Shown here: positions 19,433-29,556 of the stretch, one piece after another
Layout of the letters: each line of letters opens with the position of its first letter
How positions within the stretch are numbered: the stretch's first letter is position 1
Source: Enterocloster clostridioformis
GTDB taxonomy: Bacteria; Bacillota; Clostridia; Lachnospirales; Lachnospiraceae
Assembly (NCBI RefSeq): GCF_020297485.1
Contig: NZ_JAIWZC010000001.1
Location: 4,154,001 to 4,218,000 of the forward strand
Length of the DNA stretch: 64,000 nucleotides
Reading direction: 5' to 3'
Notes under the pieces: generated by a model
Seen by the model: only the letters and a program-made list of their open reading frames with translations
Databases searched by the model: none
Told to the model about the DNA's origin: nothing
Made by a program: the position numbers and the translations under genes

Positions 19433-21208
19433 ATGAGCAAAGGCGTAATTAAAAAAGTAGCCGGTCCGCTGGTCATCGCAGAAGGCATGCGCGACGCGAA
19501 CATGTTCGACGTGGTTCGAGTCAGCGAGCAGCGTCTGATTGGCGAAATTATAGAGATCCATGGCGATAAGGCTTCCGTCCAGGTATACGAGGAGACATCC
19601 GGACTGGGACCCGGGGAGCCGGTGGAATCCACAGGCGTACCTATGAGCGTGGAGCTGGGGCCTGGCCTGATTGGAAGTATATACGACGGTATCCAGCGTC
19701 CCCTGGATGCCATTATGGAGAAAACAGGCGGAAACCTTTTGAACCGCGGCGTGGAGGTTCCCTCCCTGAAGCGTGAGAAGAAGTGGATCTTCGTACCCAC
19801 TGCAAATGTGGGTGACAAGGTAGGCGGCGGCGACATCATCGGTACGGTTCAGGAGACCGAGGTGGTACAGCAGAAAATAATGATTCCTGTTGGCGTAAGC
19901 GGCACTCTTACCTATATCAGCGGCGGAGAGTATACGGTTACCGATACAGTGGCTGTTGTGACAGACGAGAAGGGACAGGAGCATCCGGTTTCGCTGATGC
20001 AGAAGTGGCCTGTACGTAAGGGCCGTCCCTATCAGAGAAAGCTGTCCCCGGATATGCCTCTTGTAACAGGACAGCGTGTTATTGACTGTCTGTTCCCAAT
20101 CGCAAAGGGCGGTGTTGCGGCTGTTCCGGGACCTTTCGGGTCCGGTAAAACGGTTGTACAGCATCAGCTGGCTAAGTGGGCTGACGCGGACATCGTGGTT
20201 TACATTGGCTGCGGCGAGCGTGGAAACGAGATGACGGACGTTCTGAACGAGTTCCCGGAACTGAAGGATCCAAAGACAGGCAAATCTCTGATGGAGCGTA
20301 CTGTGCTGATTGCCAATACCTCCGATATGCCTGTTGCTGCCCGTGAGGCATCTATCTATACAGGTATTACCATTGCGGAGTATTTCCGCGACATGGGTTA
20401 CTCCGTAGCCCTGATGGCAGACTCCACATCACGTTGGGCCGAGGCTCTTCGTGAGATGTCAGGACGTCTGGAGGAGATGCCTGGTGAGGAAGGTTACCCC
20501 GCATACCTGGGTTCCCGTCTGGCACAGTTTTACGAGCGTGCCGGCCGTGTTATCTCCCTGGGCCAGGACAACCGCGAGGGCGCTCTTTCCGTTATCGGAG
20601 CAGTATCCCCTGCCGGCGGCGATATTTCCGAGCCGGTTACACAGGCTACCCTGCGTATCGTAAAGGTATTCTGGTCCCTGGATGCCGACCTGGCATATAA
20701 GAGACACTTCCCGGCCATCAACTGGCTGACCAGCTATTCCCTGTATGTGGACACCATGGAAAAATGGTTTAACGCAGAGGTGGAGAGCGACTGGACCGAG
20801 CTGCGCGCGCGTCTCATGCGGCTGCTGCAGGAAGAGTCTGAGCTGAATGAAATCGTACAGCTGGTAGGTATGGATGCATTATCTGCGCCTGACCGTCTGA
20901 AACTGGAAGCGGCCCGTTCCATCCGTGAGGACTTCCTTCACCAGAACGCCTTCCATGAGATTGATACATTTACGTCCTTAAAGAAACAGCACATGATGAT
21001 GATGCTGATGATGGCATACTATGACAAGGCAGGAGAGGCTCTGGCACAGGGCGTGAATATTGAGCGTCTTGTAAGCCTTCCTGTGCGTGAGGCCATTGGC
21101 CGTTTCAAATATACAGAGGAAGCTGACCTGGATAAGGTTTACGAGGATGTCATCAAGACCCTGGAGTCAGAGATTTACAGTGAGATGAGCAGAAAGGAGG
21201 ACTTCTAA
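19433..21208 (+). CDS. ntpA: V-type ATPase catalytic subunit A
   Basis: Catalytic subunit (591 aa), which hydrolyses or makes ATP in the A3B3 head. The P-loop [13 protein letters not shown] is near residue 235; the V/A-type non-homologous insertion before it (about residues 110-190) is present. [15 protein letters not shown] and the [15 protein letters not shown] stretch (catalytic-site region) are intact. TGGAGG precedes the start. The stop and the start of subunit B share one base (TAATG), coupling the 1:1 partners. Confidence 0.98.
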   Translation: MSKGVIKKVAGPLVIAEGMRDANMFDVVRVSEQRLIGEIIEIHGDKASVQVYEETSGLGPGEPVESTGVPMSVELGPGLIGSIYDGIQRPLDAIMEKTGGNLLNRGVEVPSLKREKKWIFVPTANVGDKVGGGDIIGTVQETEVVQQKIMIPVGVSGTLTYISGGEYTVTDTVAVVTDEKGQEHPVSLMQKWPVRKGRPYQRKLSPDMPLVTGQRVIDCLFPIAKGGVAAVPGPFGSGKTVVQHQLAKWADADIVVYIGCGERGNEMTDVLNEFPELKDPKTGKSLMERTVLIANTSDMPVAAREASIYTGITIAEYFRDMGYSVALMADSTSRWAEALREMSGRLEEMPGEEGYPAYLGSRLAQFYERAGRVISLGQDNREGALSVIGAVSPAGGDISEPVTQATLRIVKVFWSLDADLAYKRHFPAINWLTSYSLYVDTMEKWFNAEVESDWTELRARLMRLLQEESELNEIVQLVGMDALSAPDRLKLEAARSIREDFLHQNAFHEIDTFTSLKKQHMMMMLMMAYYDKAGEALAQGVNIERLVSLPVREAIGRFKYTEEADLDKVYEDVIKTLESEIYSEMSRKEDF

Positions 21209-22581
21209 TGCCCAAGGAATATAGAACAATTGAAGAGGTAGCAGGTCCTATTATGCTGGTCCGCGGCGTACAGGGAGTAACCTACGATGAGATGGGAGAA
21301 ATCGAGCTGGTTAACGGCGAGAGACGCCGCTGCAAGGTACTGGAGATAGACGGCGGCAATGCCATGGTACAGCTGTACGAGGCGTCTACAGGTATCAACC
21401 TGGACTCCAGTAAGGTGCGTTTCTTAGGACGTACCATGGAGTTAGGCGTGTCTGAGGATATGCTCAGCCGTATGTTTGACGGCATGGGCAAGCCCATTGA
21501 CGGCGGTCCCGACATCCTGCCTGAGAAGCGCATGGATATCAACGGCCTGCCCATGAACCCGGCCGCCAGAAGTTATCCTGAGGAGTTTATCCAGACCGGT
21601 GTTTCTGCCATAGATGGACTGAACACCCTGGTCCGTGGTCAGAAGCTGCCTATTTTCTCGGCATCCGGTCTTCCCCACGCCAACCTGGCTGCCCAGATTG
21701 CGCGTCAGGCAAAGGTGCGCGGCACCGACGAGTCATTCGCCGTTGTGTTTGCTGCCATGGGTATCACCTTTGAGGAGGCTAACTTCTTTATGGAGAGCTT
21801 CCGTGAGACCGGCGCTATCGACCGAAGCGTCATGTTCATCAACCTGGCAAACGACCCTGCCGTAGAGCGTATCGCGACTCCGCGTATGGCGCTGACAGCA
21901 GCAGAGTACCTGGCATTTGAAAAGAACATGCACGTACTGGTTATTCTGACTGATATTACAAACTACGCAGATTCACTGCGTGAGATTTCCGCAGCCCGTA
22001 AGGAAGTTCCCGGACGCCGCGGTTATCCCGGATATATGTACACTGACCTGGCTTCCCTGTATGAGAGAGCCGGACGTCAGAAGGGCAAGAACGGATCCAT
22101 CACCATGATTCCCATTCTTACCATGCCTGAGGATGATAAGACACATCCTATTCCTGACCTTACAGGCTACATCACTGAGGGACAGATTATCCTGAGCCGT
22201 GAGCTGTACCGTAAGAATGTAACACCTCCAATTGATGTACTGCCATCCCTGTCCCGTCTTAAGGATAAGGGTATCGGTGAAGGCAAGACACGCGCAGACC
22301 ATGCAGACGTTATGAACCAGCTCTTTGCAGCCTATGCCCGTGGTAAGGACGCAAAGGAACTGATGATCATTCTGGGCGAGGCAGCCCTGACTGATATGGA
22401 TAAACTGTATGCCAAGTTTGCTGATGAGTTTGAGAAGGAGTATGTATCCCAGGGCTACTATGCTGACCGTGATATCGAAGAGACCATGGAAATCGGCTGG
22501 AAGCTTCTGCGCATCCTCCCAAGGAGCGAGCTGAAACGTATTAAGGACAAATTCCTTGATTTATATTACGAAGCAAAATAA
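21208..22581 (+). CDS. ntpB: V-type ATPase subunit B
   Basis: Non-catalytic head subunit (457 aa) that completes the nucleotide sites at the A/B interface. It lacks a Walker A motif, as expected; the equivalent position reads [39 protein letters not shown] and the helical C-terminus are typical. It begins on the last base of ntpA, and AAAGGAGG within the end of ntpA serves as its ribosome site. Confidence 0.98.
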   Translation: MPKEYRTIEEVAGPIMLVRGVQGVTYDEMGEIELVNGERRRCKVLEIDGGNAMVQLYEASTGINLDSSKVRFLGRTMELGVSEDMLSRMFDGMGKPIDGGPDILPEKRMDINGLPMNPAARSYPEEFIQTGVSAIDGLNTLVRGQKLPIFSASGLPHANLAAQIARQAKVRGTDESFAVVFAAMGITFEEANFFMESFRETGAIDRSVMFINLANDPAVERIATPRMALTAAEYLAFEKNMHVLVILTDITNYADSLREISAARKEVPGRRGYPGYMYTDLASLYERAGRQKGKNGSITMIPILTMPEDDKTHPIPDLTGYITEGQIILSRELYRKNVTPPIDVLPSLSRLKDKGIGEGKTRADHADVMNQLFAAYARGKDAKELMIILGEAALTDMDKLYAKFADEFEKEYVSQGYYADRDIEETMEIGWKLLRILPRSELKRIKDKFLDLYYEAK

Positions 22582-22617
22582 CCGGCAGTCACAGCCCGGC
22601 AGGGAACATGCAGGCGT

Positions 22618-22647
22618 GCGTCCCTCCGCTATGTGCGGAAAGGACGC
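22618..22647 (+). repeat. Hairpin between ntpB and ntpD
   Basis: GCGTCC (22618-22623) pairs with GGACGC (22642-22647), with an inner CCGC/GCGG stem. No T-run follows. It sits in the only sizeable gap (107 nt) of the V-ATPase operon and may adjust the level of subunit D. Confidence 0.5.
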
Positions 22648-22688
22648 GCGCCGGGGTTTCCGGCCGGCAGAAAGGAAGTTGACATAAC

Positions 22689-23372
22689 ATGGGTGCAAAA
22701 CATGTAAATCCCACCCGTATGGAGCTTACCCGCCTTAAGAAAAAGCTGGCAACAGCCATCCGCGGACACAAGCTTCTGAAAGACAAGCGGGATGAATTGA
22801 TGCGTCAGTTCCTGGACCTGGTGCGTGAGAACAAGGCCCTCCGCGAGAAGGTGGAGGCAGGCATCGCTGCGGCTAACCAAAATTTCGTGCTGGCACGTTC
22901 CGGCATGACAGACGAGGCCCTGAACGTAGCCCTGATGGCTCCCAAGCAGGAGGTCTATCTGGAAACTGAGACAAAGAACGTCATGAGTGTGGAGATTCCT
23001 GTGTTCAAGTATAAGACCAGGACTTCAGACCCTAACGACATCTATTCCTACGGCTTTGCATTTACTTCCAGTGACCTGGATGATGCGGTAAAGAGTCTGG
23101 CAGATTTACTGCCTGACATGCTGCGTCTGGCTGAGTGCGAAAAATCCTGCCAGCTCATGGCAGCGGAGATTGAAAAGACCCGCCGCCGTGTAAACGCGCT
23201 GGAGCATGTGATGATTCCCGATACCCAGTCAAACATCCGCTATATCACCATGAAGCTGGATGAGAATGAGCGAAGCTCCCAGACAAGGCTTATGAAGGTA
23301 AAGGATATGATGCTTGAGGAAGCGCACCACTACAGCGAGCGGGAAGTGGTTCCCGTGGTAGATGAGATGTAG
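22689..23372 (+). CDS. ntpD: V-type ATPase subunit D (central shaft)
   Basis: Central rotating shaft (227 aa), an antiparallel coiled coil that transmits torque. The N-terminus has the family pattern NPTRMELTRLKKKLATAIRGHKLLK and the C-terminal helix RRVNALEHVMIPDTQSNIRYI. The length is normal. AGGAAG lies upstream. It is the last gene of the operon; the terminator is about 85 nt beyond the stop. Confidence 0.96.
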   Translation: MGAKHVNPTRMELTRLKKKLATAIRGHKLLKDKRDELMRQFLDLVRENKALREKVEAGIAAANQNFVLARSGMTDEALNVALMAPKQEVYLETETKNVMSVEIPVFKYKTRTSDPNDIYSYGFAFTSSDLDDAVKSLADLLPDMLRLAECEKSCQLMAAEIEKTRRRVNALEHVMIPDTQSNIRYITMKLDENERSSQTRLMKVKDMMLEEAHHYSEREVVPVVDEM

Positions 23373-23456
23373 CAGGCATCTTCATGAAAGCTTAATAAAA
23401 CTTTCATAGAAACCCCATAAAGCCGGGTGGACAGAAAATAATAATTATGTTAGAGT

Positions 23457-23496
23457 AAAACCCAGAGAATGACACAAGCGGCATTCTCTGGGTTTT
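23457..23496 (+). terminator. V-ATPase operon terminator, insertion target of the intron
   Basis: A perfect 15-bp stem (23457-23471 with 23482-23496) with a 10-nt loop; the stem begins with AAAA and ends with TTTT, so it could work in both directions. The group II intron begins at the next base, which fits the known preference of class C introns for the T-run after terminator stems. Confidence 0.9.
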
Positions 23497-25342
23497 GTTT
23501 GCCCAGCATGGGCGTTTTCTAATGGGTGAAAGTCCCAAGTGCGCGTAGGCAACAACGAAGCACATAGCCGAACAGCAAGGGTGTCCGCCGTGAGACGGAA
23601 TCTGAAAGAAGCTGTAAGCAAACCTCTGACCTGACGGACAGGAACCGCATATAAGGCTCGGAAATACGGATAAGGTGGCAAAAGGCACTGAAGTCCAAAA
23701 GGTTGCCGGAAGTACGAGTAAATGCGGCAGGTACATGGAGGAAAAGAACACGCACCTTAACTGGGGAGGTCTCACAGGCGGTCTCATTAGCCGTAGTAAC
23801 AACGAATTGTGAGAAGTCAGCAGAAGCCATAGTAGTGAGGAAGTTCCTGTAATGGGGACGGAGCGAAGGGCTGAACAATCAATCAGTTGAAGTACGTTCC
23901 ACTTCGTAGCCGGAGCATACGCCTGTCGATGACTTCAAAGGCGGCAAAGGCAAAAGGGGCAGAAAGGAAACAACGCATGGACACAAGCAGTCTCATGGAG
24001 CAGATATTAAGCAGGGATAATCTAAATGCGGCGTATCTGCAAGTCGTAAGGAATAAAGGAGCGGCAGGCGTGGACGGGATGACCGTTGAAGAACTTGGCG
24101 CATATCTTTCGGAAAACGGCGAAAACATTAAGGAACAGTTGCGGACGAGGAAGTATAAGCCGAAGCCAGTCCGCAGGGTGGAGATACCCAAACCCGATGG
24201 TGGTACAAGAAATCTTGGAGTGCCAACAGCAGTAGACCGCTTTGTACAGCAGGCGGTGGCACAGGTGCTTACCCCGATATTTGAGGAGCAGTTTCACGAC
24301 CACAGCTATGGATTCAGACCCAAGCGGTGTGCACAGCAGGCAGTCCTTAAAGCATTGGAAATGATGAATGACGGACACAACTGGATAGTGGATATCGACC
24401 TAGCGAAATTCTTTGACACAGTAGACCATGACAAGCTGATGACGATTTTCGGACGGACAATAAAGGACGGAGATGTCATATCGGTGGTAAGAAAGATTCT
24501 GGTCAGCGGCGTAATGATTGATGATGAGTATGAAGATACGGTAGTCGGCACACCGCAGGGTGGAAATATCTCGCCGCTGTTAGCAAATATCATGTTAAAT
24601 GAGCTGGACAAAGAACTGGAAGCAAGGAGGCTGGATTTCGTCCGGTATGCAGATGACCTTATTATAATGGTCGGGAGCAGACAGGCGGCAGAGCGGGTAA
24701 TGAAGAGCGTGGCTCGGTTTATAGAGGAAAAGCTTGGACTGAAAGTGAACGCGGAAAAGAGCAGGGTTGATAAACCAAAGGGCATTAAGTATCTGGGGTT
24801 TGGATTTTACTATGACTCATTTGCCAAAGGGTACAAAGCCAGACCACACCCGAAAGCGGCAGCAAAGTTCAAGGCGCAGATGAAGAAATATACAAGCAGG
24901 AGCTGGGGAGTGGGCAATGGTTATAAAATTGGGAAACTCAACCGGCTTATCCGAGGGTGGATAAATTATTTCAAAATCGGAAGCATGAAAAGGCTGTGCG
25001 CAAAAATGGACGGACAGATTCGGTATCGACTGCGCATGTGCATATGGAAACACTGGAAAACGCCAAAGAACAGGGAAAAGAATCTTATCAAACTTGGTCT
25101 GCCGCCAAATGCGGCACATGGCATTTCATATGCCAAAGGATATGCCAGAGTGTGCAGAAGCTGGAATCTCCACATTTGTATCAGTAAAGAGAGACTAGCT
25201 AAGTTTGGTCTTGTATCCATGGAAGACTACTACGCCGAAAAGGCTGTTACATGTTAAGTTGATTGAACCGCCGTATACCGAACGGTACGTACGGTGGTGT
25301 GAGAGGTCGGAAGGCGAAATAATCGCCTTCCTCCTACTCGAT
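23497..25342 (+). mobile_element. Class C (IIC) group II intron with maturase
   Basis: The 5' end GTTTGCCCAGCATGGGCG followed by GGGTGAAAGTCCC is the domain I start of IIC introns, with GTTTG in place of the usual GTGTG/GTGCG. Domain V lies at about 25265-25298 with the CGC catalytic triad and the paired ACGTACGG segment; domain VI follows with a bulged A near 25336 as the likely branch point. The 3' end is placed near 25342 by the AT after ACTCG, with an uncertainty of one or two bases. The element, about 1.85 kb, lies on the operon's sense strand between a terminator and the tlpA-like gene. Confidence 0.9.
23977..25257 (+). CDS. ltrA: Group II intron reverse transcriptase/maturase
   Basis: Multifunctional intron-encoded protein (426 aa from 23977) that helps the RNA splice and copies it into DNA. 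RT motifs are visible: IPKPDGGTRNLGVPT, the YGFRP segment, DIDLAKFFDTVDHDKL, GTPQGGNISPLLANIMLNELD and the catalytic YADD near residue 225. The maturase X domain follows (INYFKIGSMKRL region). No HNH endonuclease is present, which is usual for class C. The ATG at 23977 has AAAGGA upstream; an ATG at 23929 in the same frame is also possible. The frame is intact, so the intron may be active. Confidence 0.95.
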   Translation: MDTSSLMEQILSRDNLNAAYLQVVRNKGAAGVDGMTVEELGAYLSENGENIKEQLRTRKYKPKPVRRVEIPKPDGGTRNLGVPTAVDRFVQQAVAQVLTPIFEEQFHDHSYGFRPKRCAQQAVLKALEMMNDGHNWIVDIDLAKFFDTVDHDKLMTIFGRTIKDGDVISVVRKILVSGVMIDDEYEDTVVGTPQGGNISPLLANIMLNELDKELEARRLDFVRYADDLIIMVGSRQAAERVMKSVARFIEEKLGLKVNAEKSRVDKPKGIKYLGFGFYYDSFAKGYKARPHPKAAAKFKAQMKKYTSRSWGVGNGYKIGKLNRLIRGWINYFKIGSMKRLCAKMDGQIRYRLRMCIWKHWKTPKNREKNLIKLGLPPNAAHGISYAKGYARVCRSWNLHICISKERLAKFGLVSMEDYYAEKAVTC

Positions 25343-25378
25343 TGTCTATTCCATTAGTTGAAAGGGGAGGAATAACAC

Positions 25379-26185
25379 ATGAGAAAAGAACAATTTTACA
25401 GAGATAAAAAGGCAGTGAAAAGGAGTGTTTCGGGCATTTGTCTAGCCCTTTTCCTGGCTTTGCAGATAACGGGATGCAGCCAGACAGCGGACCAGGATAA
25501 GGCTGCTCAGAAAACGGAGCAGGCCCAAGGGACTGAGAAGGAAGGCGCGGGGGCTGAGAAGAGCAGCGCAGAAACTGAGAAAAACGGCTCTGGAACCGGG
25601 GAAGCGGAGGATACAGGGAACAAGGAGTCTGAGCCGGGAAAGACCCGGGAAGCCGGAGAGGCCGGGGAAACAGGCCGGGAGCAGTCCGCAGGCAGCAGCC
25701 AGGCAGATGCAAAGGCGGCAGCAGGCCAGGGGGACAGCATGATTGAGTTTAAGCCGGGCATGCCCATCAAGGAAGGGGTGGCAGCTCCTGATTTTACAGG
25801 AGAACTCATGGACGGAACCAGCATTACGCTGTCCGAATTACAGGGCAAACCTGTTATCATCAATTTCTGGGCAACCTGGTGCGGCCCGTGCGTCAAGGAG
25901 ATGCCGGCATTTGAGCGCCTGAAGGATGATTTTGGGGATAAGATCGGCATTATCGCGGTGAATTGCGGAGATGACGCCGAGACGGTGAAGGACTTTGTGG
26001 AGGAGAACGGATACACCTTCCCGGTAGTGCTGGACGAGGAGTATTCCATATCCATGCTGTATCCCACCAATTCCATTCCGTATACAGTGGTGCTGGACGC
26101 GGAGGGCAAGGTGGCCCATATATCAACCGGGGCCCTGGACGCGGACACGATGTATGAGAGATATAAGGAAGCCCTTGGGGTGTAA
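25379..26185 (+). CDS. TlpA-like thiol-disulfide redoxin lipoprotein
   Basis: Membrane-anchored extracytoplasmic redoxin (268 aa). The signal peptide ends in the lipobox QITGC. A linker of about 90 residues rich in Glu, Lys, Ala and Gly follows, then the TlpA/AhpC-TSA domain from about residue 130 with the active site ATWCGPCVKEMPAF and the cis-Pro-like segment TNSIPYTVV. It likely reduces or oxidises thiols of exported proteins. GGGGAGG precedes the start. It heads a three-gene cassette with the CXXC mini-protein and the polyferredoxin, and the intron lies just upstream. Confidence 0.92.
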   Translation: MRKEQFYRDKKAVKRSVSGICLALFLALQITGCSQTADQDKAAQKTEQAQGTEKEGAGAEKSSAETEKNGSGTGEAEDTGNKESEPGKTREAGEAGETGREQSAGSSQADAKAAAGQGDSMIEFKPGMPIKEGVAAPDFTGELMDGTSITLSELQGKPVIINFWATWCGPCVKEMPAFERLKDDFGDKIGIIAVNCGDDAETVKDFVEENGYTFPVVLDEEYSISMLYPTNSIPYTVVLDAEGKVAHISTGALDADTMYERYKEALGV

Positions 26186-26201
26186 GACTTGGAGCGTTGA
26201 T

Positions 26202-26351
26202 ATGATGGATTGGTGCAGACAGAATAAGATAACAGTTATCCTCCTTGTCCTGGGCGTAGTATTTCTGTGTATCGGAGCTGCCCAGGGAGGATACCAGGAC
26301 GCCTTCCGCAAGGCAGTGAGAGTGTGCCTGGAATGTATCGGAATCGGATGA
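26202..26351 (+). CDS. CD1871A-type CXXC mini membrane protein
   Basis: A 49-residue protein with one predicted membrane helix (about residues 10-28, containing Cys23) and a C-terminal C-L-E-C motif (Cys42/Cys45) close to the chain end; a further Cys is at position 5. It matches the layout of the CD1871A family of CXXC-motif proteins found next to redoxin and 4Fe-4S genes in clostridia. GGAG is 7 nt upstream of the ATG at 26202; an ATG at 26205 is equally in frame. It probably relays electrons or disulfides between its two neighbours; this is inference from context. Confidence 0.75.
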   Translation: MMDWCRQNKITVILLVLGVVFLCIGAAQGGYQDAFRKAVRVCLECIGIG

Positions 26352-26394
26352 GAAGGCAGCGGCAGAACACCATGACCATGAGAGGGCAGCAGCG

Positions 26395-27228
26395 ATGAAA
26401 CGGCGTTTGATACAGCTTTGTGCGGCATTATTATATAATCTGAACCTGAAGGGATTTGCGGAGGCGTCCATCTATAAGGGAAAGTCAAAAGGATTGTGCG
26501 TTCCCGGACTTAACTGCTATTCGTGTCCGGGAGCCGTTGGTTCCTGTCCGTTAGGCACCCTGCAGAACGCCCTGTCCGCCATGGACAGGAAGCTTCCCTT
26601 CTATATATTGGGAGTTCTCCTGCTTTTTGGGGTTACCATGGGAAGGACTATATGCGGTTTCATCTGTCCCTTTGGGCTGGTACAGGAGCTTCTCTATAAG
26701 ATACCTGTACCCAAGATAAAAAAGAACCGCGTCACACGGGAGCTGTCCAGGGTGAAATACGTGATTCTGGCAGTGTTTGTCATCATCCTGCCTGTGGTAT
26801 TCAAGGCGGCCTCCGGCCTGCCGGTTCCTGCCTTCTGCAAATACATATGTCCTGCGGGAACCCTGGAGGGAGGAATTCCCCTGGTGCTTTTGGACGAGTC
26901 ACTGGGCGGCCTGGCAGGAGCCCTTTTTAACTGGAAGGTCCTTGTGATGGCAGTTATACTGGTAAGCGCCTGTTTTGTATACAGAAGCTTTTGCCGGTTC
27001 CTCTGTCCTCTGGGTGCCATCTATTCCCTGTTTGCACCCGCGGCTCTGCTGGGGGTGAATATTGACAGGGACGCCTGCATTGACTGCGGGCGTTGTGTGC
27101 GGACCTGTAAAATGGATATCAGACAGGTGGGAGACAGGGAGTGCATACAGTGCGGCGAATGTATGAAAGAGTGTAATGTGGATGCCATTTATTGGAAGAA
27201 GCCCTGGAATGTGAACGGTAAGATATAA
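26395..27228 (+). CDS. Membrane 4Fe-4S polyferredoxin, NapH/CcoG-like
   Basis: Integral membrane iron-sulfur protein (277 aa). It has an N-terminal Cys cluster (LCVPGLNCYSCPG, then SCPLG), three C-x3-CP motifs after or between helices (CGFICPFG, CKYICPAG, CRFLCPLG), and at the C-terminus two classical ferredoxin sites (CIDCGRCVRTC and CIQCGECMKEC). About five helices are predicted. It resembles the NapH/NosR/CcoG group that moves electrons through the membrane, and here probably feeds the redoxin partner outside. The next feature is a strong terminator, so it closes the cassette. Confidence 0.9.
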   Translation: MKRRLIQLCAALLYNLNLKGFAEASIYKGKSKGLCVPGLNCYSCPGAVGSCPLGTLQNALSAMDRKLPFYILGVLLLFGVTMGRTICGFICPFGLVQELLYKIPVPKIKKNRVTRELSRVKYVILAVFVIILPVVFKAASGLPVPAFCKYICPAGTLEGGIPLVLLDESLGGLAGALFNWKVLVMAVILVSACFVYRSFCRFLCPLGAIYSLFAPAALLGVNIDRDACIDCGRCVRTCKMDIRQVGDRECIQCGECMKECNVDAIYWKKPWNVNGKI

Positions 27229-27240
27229 CAAACGTAAGAG

Positions 27241-27291
27241 CGGGACGCTGTAAATAAGCTGTTAAAACAGCCTTGGCAGCGTCCTGTTTTT
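27241..27291 (+). terminator. Terminator of the redox cassette
   Basis: CGGGACGCTG (27241-27250) pairs with CAGCGTCCTG (27277-27286) around an inner GCTGTT/AACAGC hairpin, followed by TTTTTG. Confidence 0.88.
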
Positions 27292-27345
27292 GCGTTTCTG
27301 TGCTGGTTTTGGCCTGTTTCCGGGCAAAACAGGTCAATCTATATA

Positions 27346-27374
27346 TTGAATTATCCCAGAAAATGTGGTATCGT
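27346..27374 (+). promoter_or_regulatory. Candidate promoter of the second peptide ABC operon
   Basis: TTGAAT (27346-27351) and TATCGT (27369-27374) are 17 nt apart. The -10 is only fair, but the position fits the downstream operon and follows a terminator. Confidence 0.45.
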
Positions 27375-27458
27375 TTTGAGTATATATGCAGAAAACTGCG
27401 GGTAAATACATTGGCACCGCGTTGACGCTTTGATGTAATAAAACAAAGGGCGGATAAA

Positions 27459-28457
27459 ATGACACAGACAGATATCATATTGGAAGTAAAAGATTTATGT
27501 GTGGAATTCAGGACAGCGGAAGGCACCGTTCAGGCGGTGGACCATCTGAGTTATGTATTACATAAGGGTGAAAAGCTGGGTATCGTGGGAGAGAGCGGAA
27601 GCGGCAAGAGTGTTTCCTCTCTTGGAATGATGCAGCTGATTCCCAACCCTCCGGGACAGATTACAGGAGGGGAGATTTTGTATCTCGGAAGGGATTTGGT
27701 GAAGACCTCTGAGCGGGATATGCAGAAAATCAGGGGAAATGAGATTTCCATGATTTTTCAGGAACCAATGACCTCCTTAAATCCCATTATCAAGTGCGGA
27801 AAACAGATTGCGGAATCCCTGCGCCTGCACCGGGGCATGAAGAAAAAGGAAGCCATGGAGGAAGCCATCCGCATGATGAGGGCAGTGGGAATCGCCAATC
27901 CTGAGGTAAGGGCCCACGAGTATCCCCACCAGATGTCGGGTGGAATGAGGCAGCGTGTGATGATAGCCATGGCTTTGGCCTGCCAGCCCCAGATTCTGAT
28001 TGCGGATGAGCCGACCACGGCTCTGGATGTGACCATCCAGGCCCAGATTCTGGATTTGATTCGCGAGATGAATGAGGAGCTTCATTCCTCGGTCCTGTTC
28101 ATTACTCATGATTTGGGAGTGGTAAGCGAGCTGTGCGATACGGTCATTGTCATGTATACGGGTCATATCGTGGAGCAGGCACCGGCCGGGGAACTGTTCA
28201 GGGATCCCAAGCATCCCTATACCATCGGCCTTTTAAATGCCATACCGGTCATCACAAAGGACAGGAAGCCGTTGTCCGCCATAGAGGGCATGGTGCCTAA
28301 TCCCACGGAGCGGATTAAGGGGTGCAGCTTCTGGCCCAGATGTCCCCATGCCACAGAGCGGTGCAGGACAGTCAGCCCGCCCATGAAGCGGCTTTCAGAG
28401 GAGCGGAAGGTCCGCTGCTGGCTGTTTGAAGACCAGGCCGCGGGGAAGGAGGCTTAA
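27459..28457 (+). CDS. Peptide ABC transporter ATPase, OppD/DppD type
   Basis: ATPase (332 aa) of the second peptide importer. Walker A GESGSGKS is near residue 43, the signature MSGGMRQRV near 160 and Walker [13 protein letters not shown] near 180, then ITHDLGVV. The C-terminal extension ends with a Cys pattern ([15 protein letters not shown], later RCW), as in DppD-like Fe-S ATPases. It opens an operon that places the two ATPases before the binding protein, unlike the first Opp operon. Its stop is 3 nt before the next start. Confidence 0.95.
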   Translation: MTQTDIILEVKDLCVEFRTAEGTVQAVDHLSYVLHKGEKLGIVGESGSGKSVSSLGMMQLIPNPPGQITGGEILYLGRDLVKTSERDMQKIRGNEISMIFQEPMTSLNPIIKCGKQIAESLRLHRGMKKKEAMEEAIRMMRAVGIANPEVRAHEYPHQMSGGMRQRVMIAMALACQPQILIADEPTTALDVTIQAQILDLIREMNEELHSSVLFITHDLGVVSELCDTVIVMYTGHIVEQAPAGELFRDPKHPYTIGLLNAIPVITKDRKPLSAIEGMVPNPTERIKGCSFWPRCPHATERCRTVSPPMKRLSEERKVRCWLFEDQAAGKEA

Positions 28458-28460
28458 TGT

Positions 28461-29456
28461 ATGGCGCAGAATCCGAACAGAGACATAAACGAAGACAAGA
28501 GCAATAGGGAAGTGCTGGTTAAGGCCGACCATGTAAAGGTATATTTTAAGGGAAAGGATAAGAAGTCCGGGACCGTGAAGGCAGTGGACGACGTAAGCTT
28601 CCACATCATGAAGGGGGAGACCTTTGGCGTGGTGGGGGAGAGCGGCTGCGGCAAGAGTACCCTGGGCAGGGCCCTTGTCCGCCTCTTAAAACCAACAGAG
28701 GGCCACATTTATATGGGCGGAACGGACATAGCAGGGCTAAAGGGAGCAGATTTAAAGAAAATGCGCAGGAAGGTCCAGATTATATTCCAGGACCCGTCCG
28801 CCTGCCTGAATCCCAGGCGAACTGTCCGCCAGATTCTGATGGAACCCTTTGAGATACACGGGATGAAGGGGAAGATGGATGTGGAAGCCTGCATTATGAA
28901 GCTCCTTAACCTGGTGGGAATGGATTTGTACTGCCTGAGCAGGTATCCCCATGAGCTGTCAGGAGGACAGAAGCAGCGTATCGGCATAGCCAGAGCGCTG
29001 GCCCTGGAGCCGGACATTATCATCTGCGATGAGGCTGTATCGGCACTGGACGTATCGGTCCAGGCCCAGGTGCTGAACCTGCTTCAGGAGTTAAAGGAAA
29101 AGCTGGGGCTGACCTATTTCTTCATTTCCCATAATCTGAACGTGGTCTACCAGGTCAGCGACCGGGTGGGCGTCATGTATCTGGGAAATATGGTGGAGAT
29201 TGCAGATTATGATAAGCTGTATGAAAAGCGTTACCATCCTTATACCGAGGCATTGCTGTCAGCCATTCCCCAGGTGGACCAGAATGTGAAAACAGAGCGC
29301 ATCCATCTGGAGGGGGAGGTGCCCAGTCCCTCGGATCCGCCCTCCGGCTGCCGGTTCCACACACGCTGTCCCAAGGCCTGTGACAGGTGCCGCAGGGAAG
29401 TACCTGAATTAAAGAAAGTGGCGGAGGGGCATTTTGTGGCCTGCCATCTTTATTAG
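28461..29456 (+). CDS. Peptide ABC transporter ATPase, OppF/DppF type
   Basis: Partner ATPase (331 aa). Walker [10 protein letters not shown] is near residue 61, the signature [10 protein letters not shown] near 168, and Walker [13 protein letters not shown] near 188, where most family members have DEPVSALD, an Ala for Pro change. The H-loop ISHNLNVV is normal, and the C-terminal Cys cluster [14 protein letters not shown] is kept. AAGGAGG at 28446-28452 sets the start. A gap of about 100 nt with a possible internal promoter separates it from the binding-protein gene. Confidence 0.95.
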   Translation: MAQNPNRDINEDKSNREVLVKADHVKVYFKGKDKKSGTVKAVDDVSFHIMKGETFGVVGESGCGKSTLGRALVRLLKPTEGHIYMGGTDIAGLKGADLKKMRRKVQIIFQDPSACLNPRRTVRQILMEPFEIHGMKGKMDVEACIMKLLNLVGMDLYCLSRYPHELSGGQKQRIGIARALALEPDIIICDEAVSALDVSVQAQVLNLLQELKEKLGLTYFFISHNLNVVYQVSDRVGVMYLGNMVEIADYDKLYEKRYHPYTEALLSAIPQVDQNVKTERIHLEGEVPSPSDPPSGCRFHTRCPKACDRCRREVPELKKVAEGHFVACHLY

Positions 29457-29496
29457 AGCGGCCTTTGCTTAAGGAAACACTGCACCAGAAAAAATA

Positions 29497-29525
29497 TTGC
29501 AATATGGAGACACTGCCAGAATACT
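29497..29525 (+). promoter_or_regulatory. Possible internal promoter before the SBP gene
   Basis: TTGCAA (29497-29502) and AATACT (29520-29525) are 17 nt apart; a small TGCCAG/CTGGCA stem overlaps the -10. It could give extra transcript of the binding protein. Weak evidence. Confidence 0.3.
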
Positions 29526-29556
29526 GGCATCTCAATAAACCTAGAGGAGGTCTATT

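Noticed and set aside
23929..23976. Earlier start of the intron maturase
   Set aside because: The ATG at 23929 has no ribosome site. The ATG at 23977 is preceded by AAAGGA and begins MDTSSLMEQ, which looks like the usual start. Kept as an alternative only.
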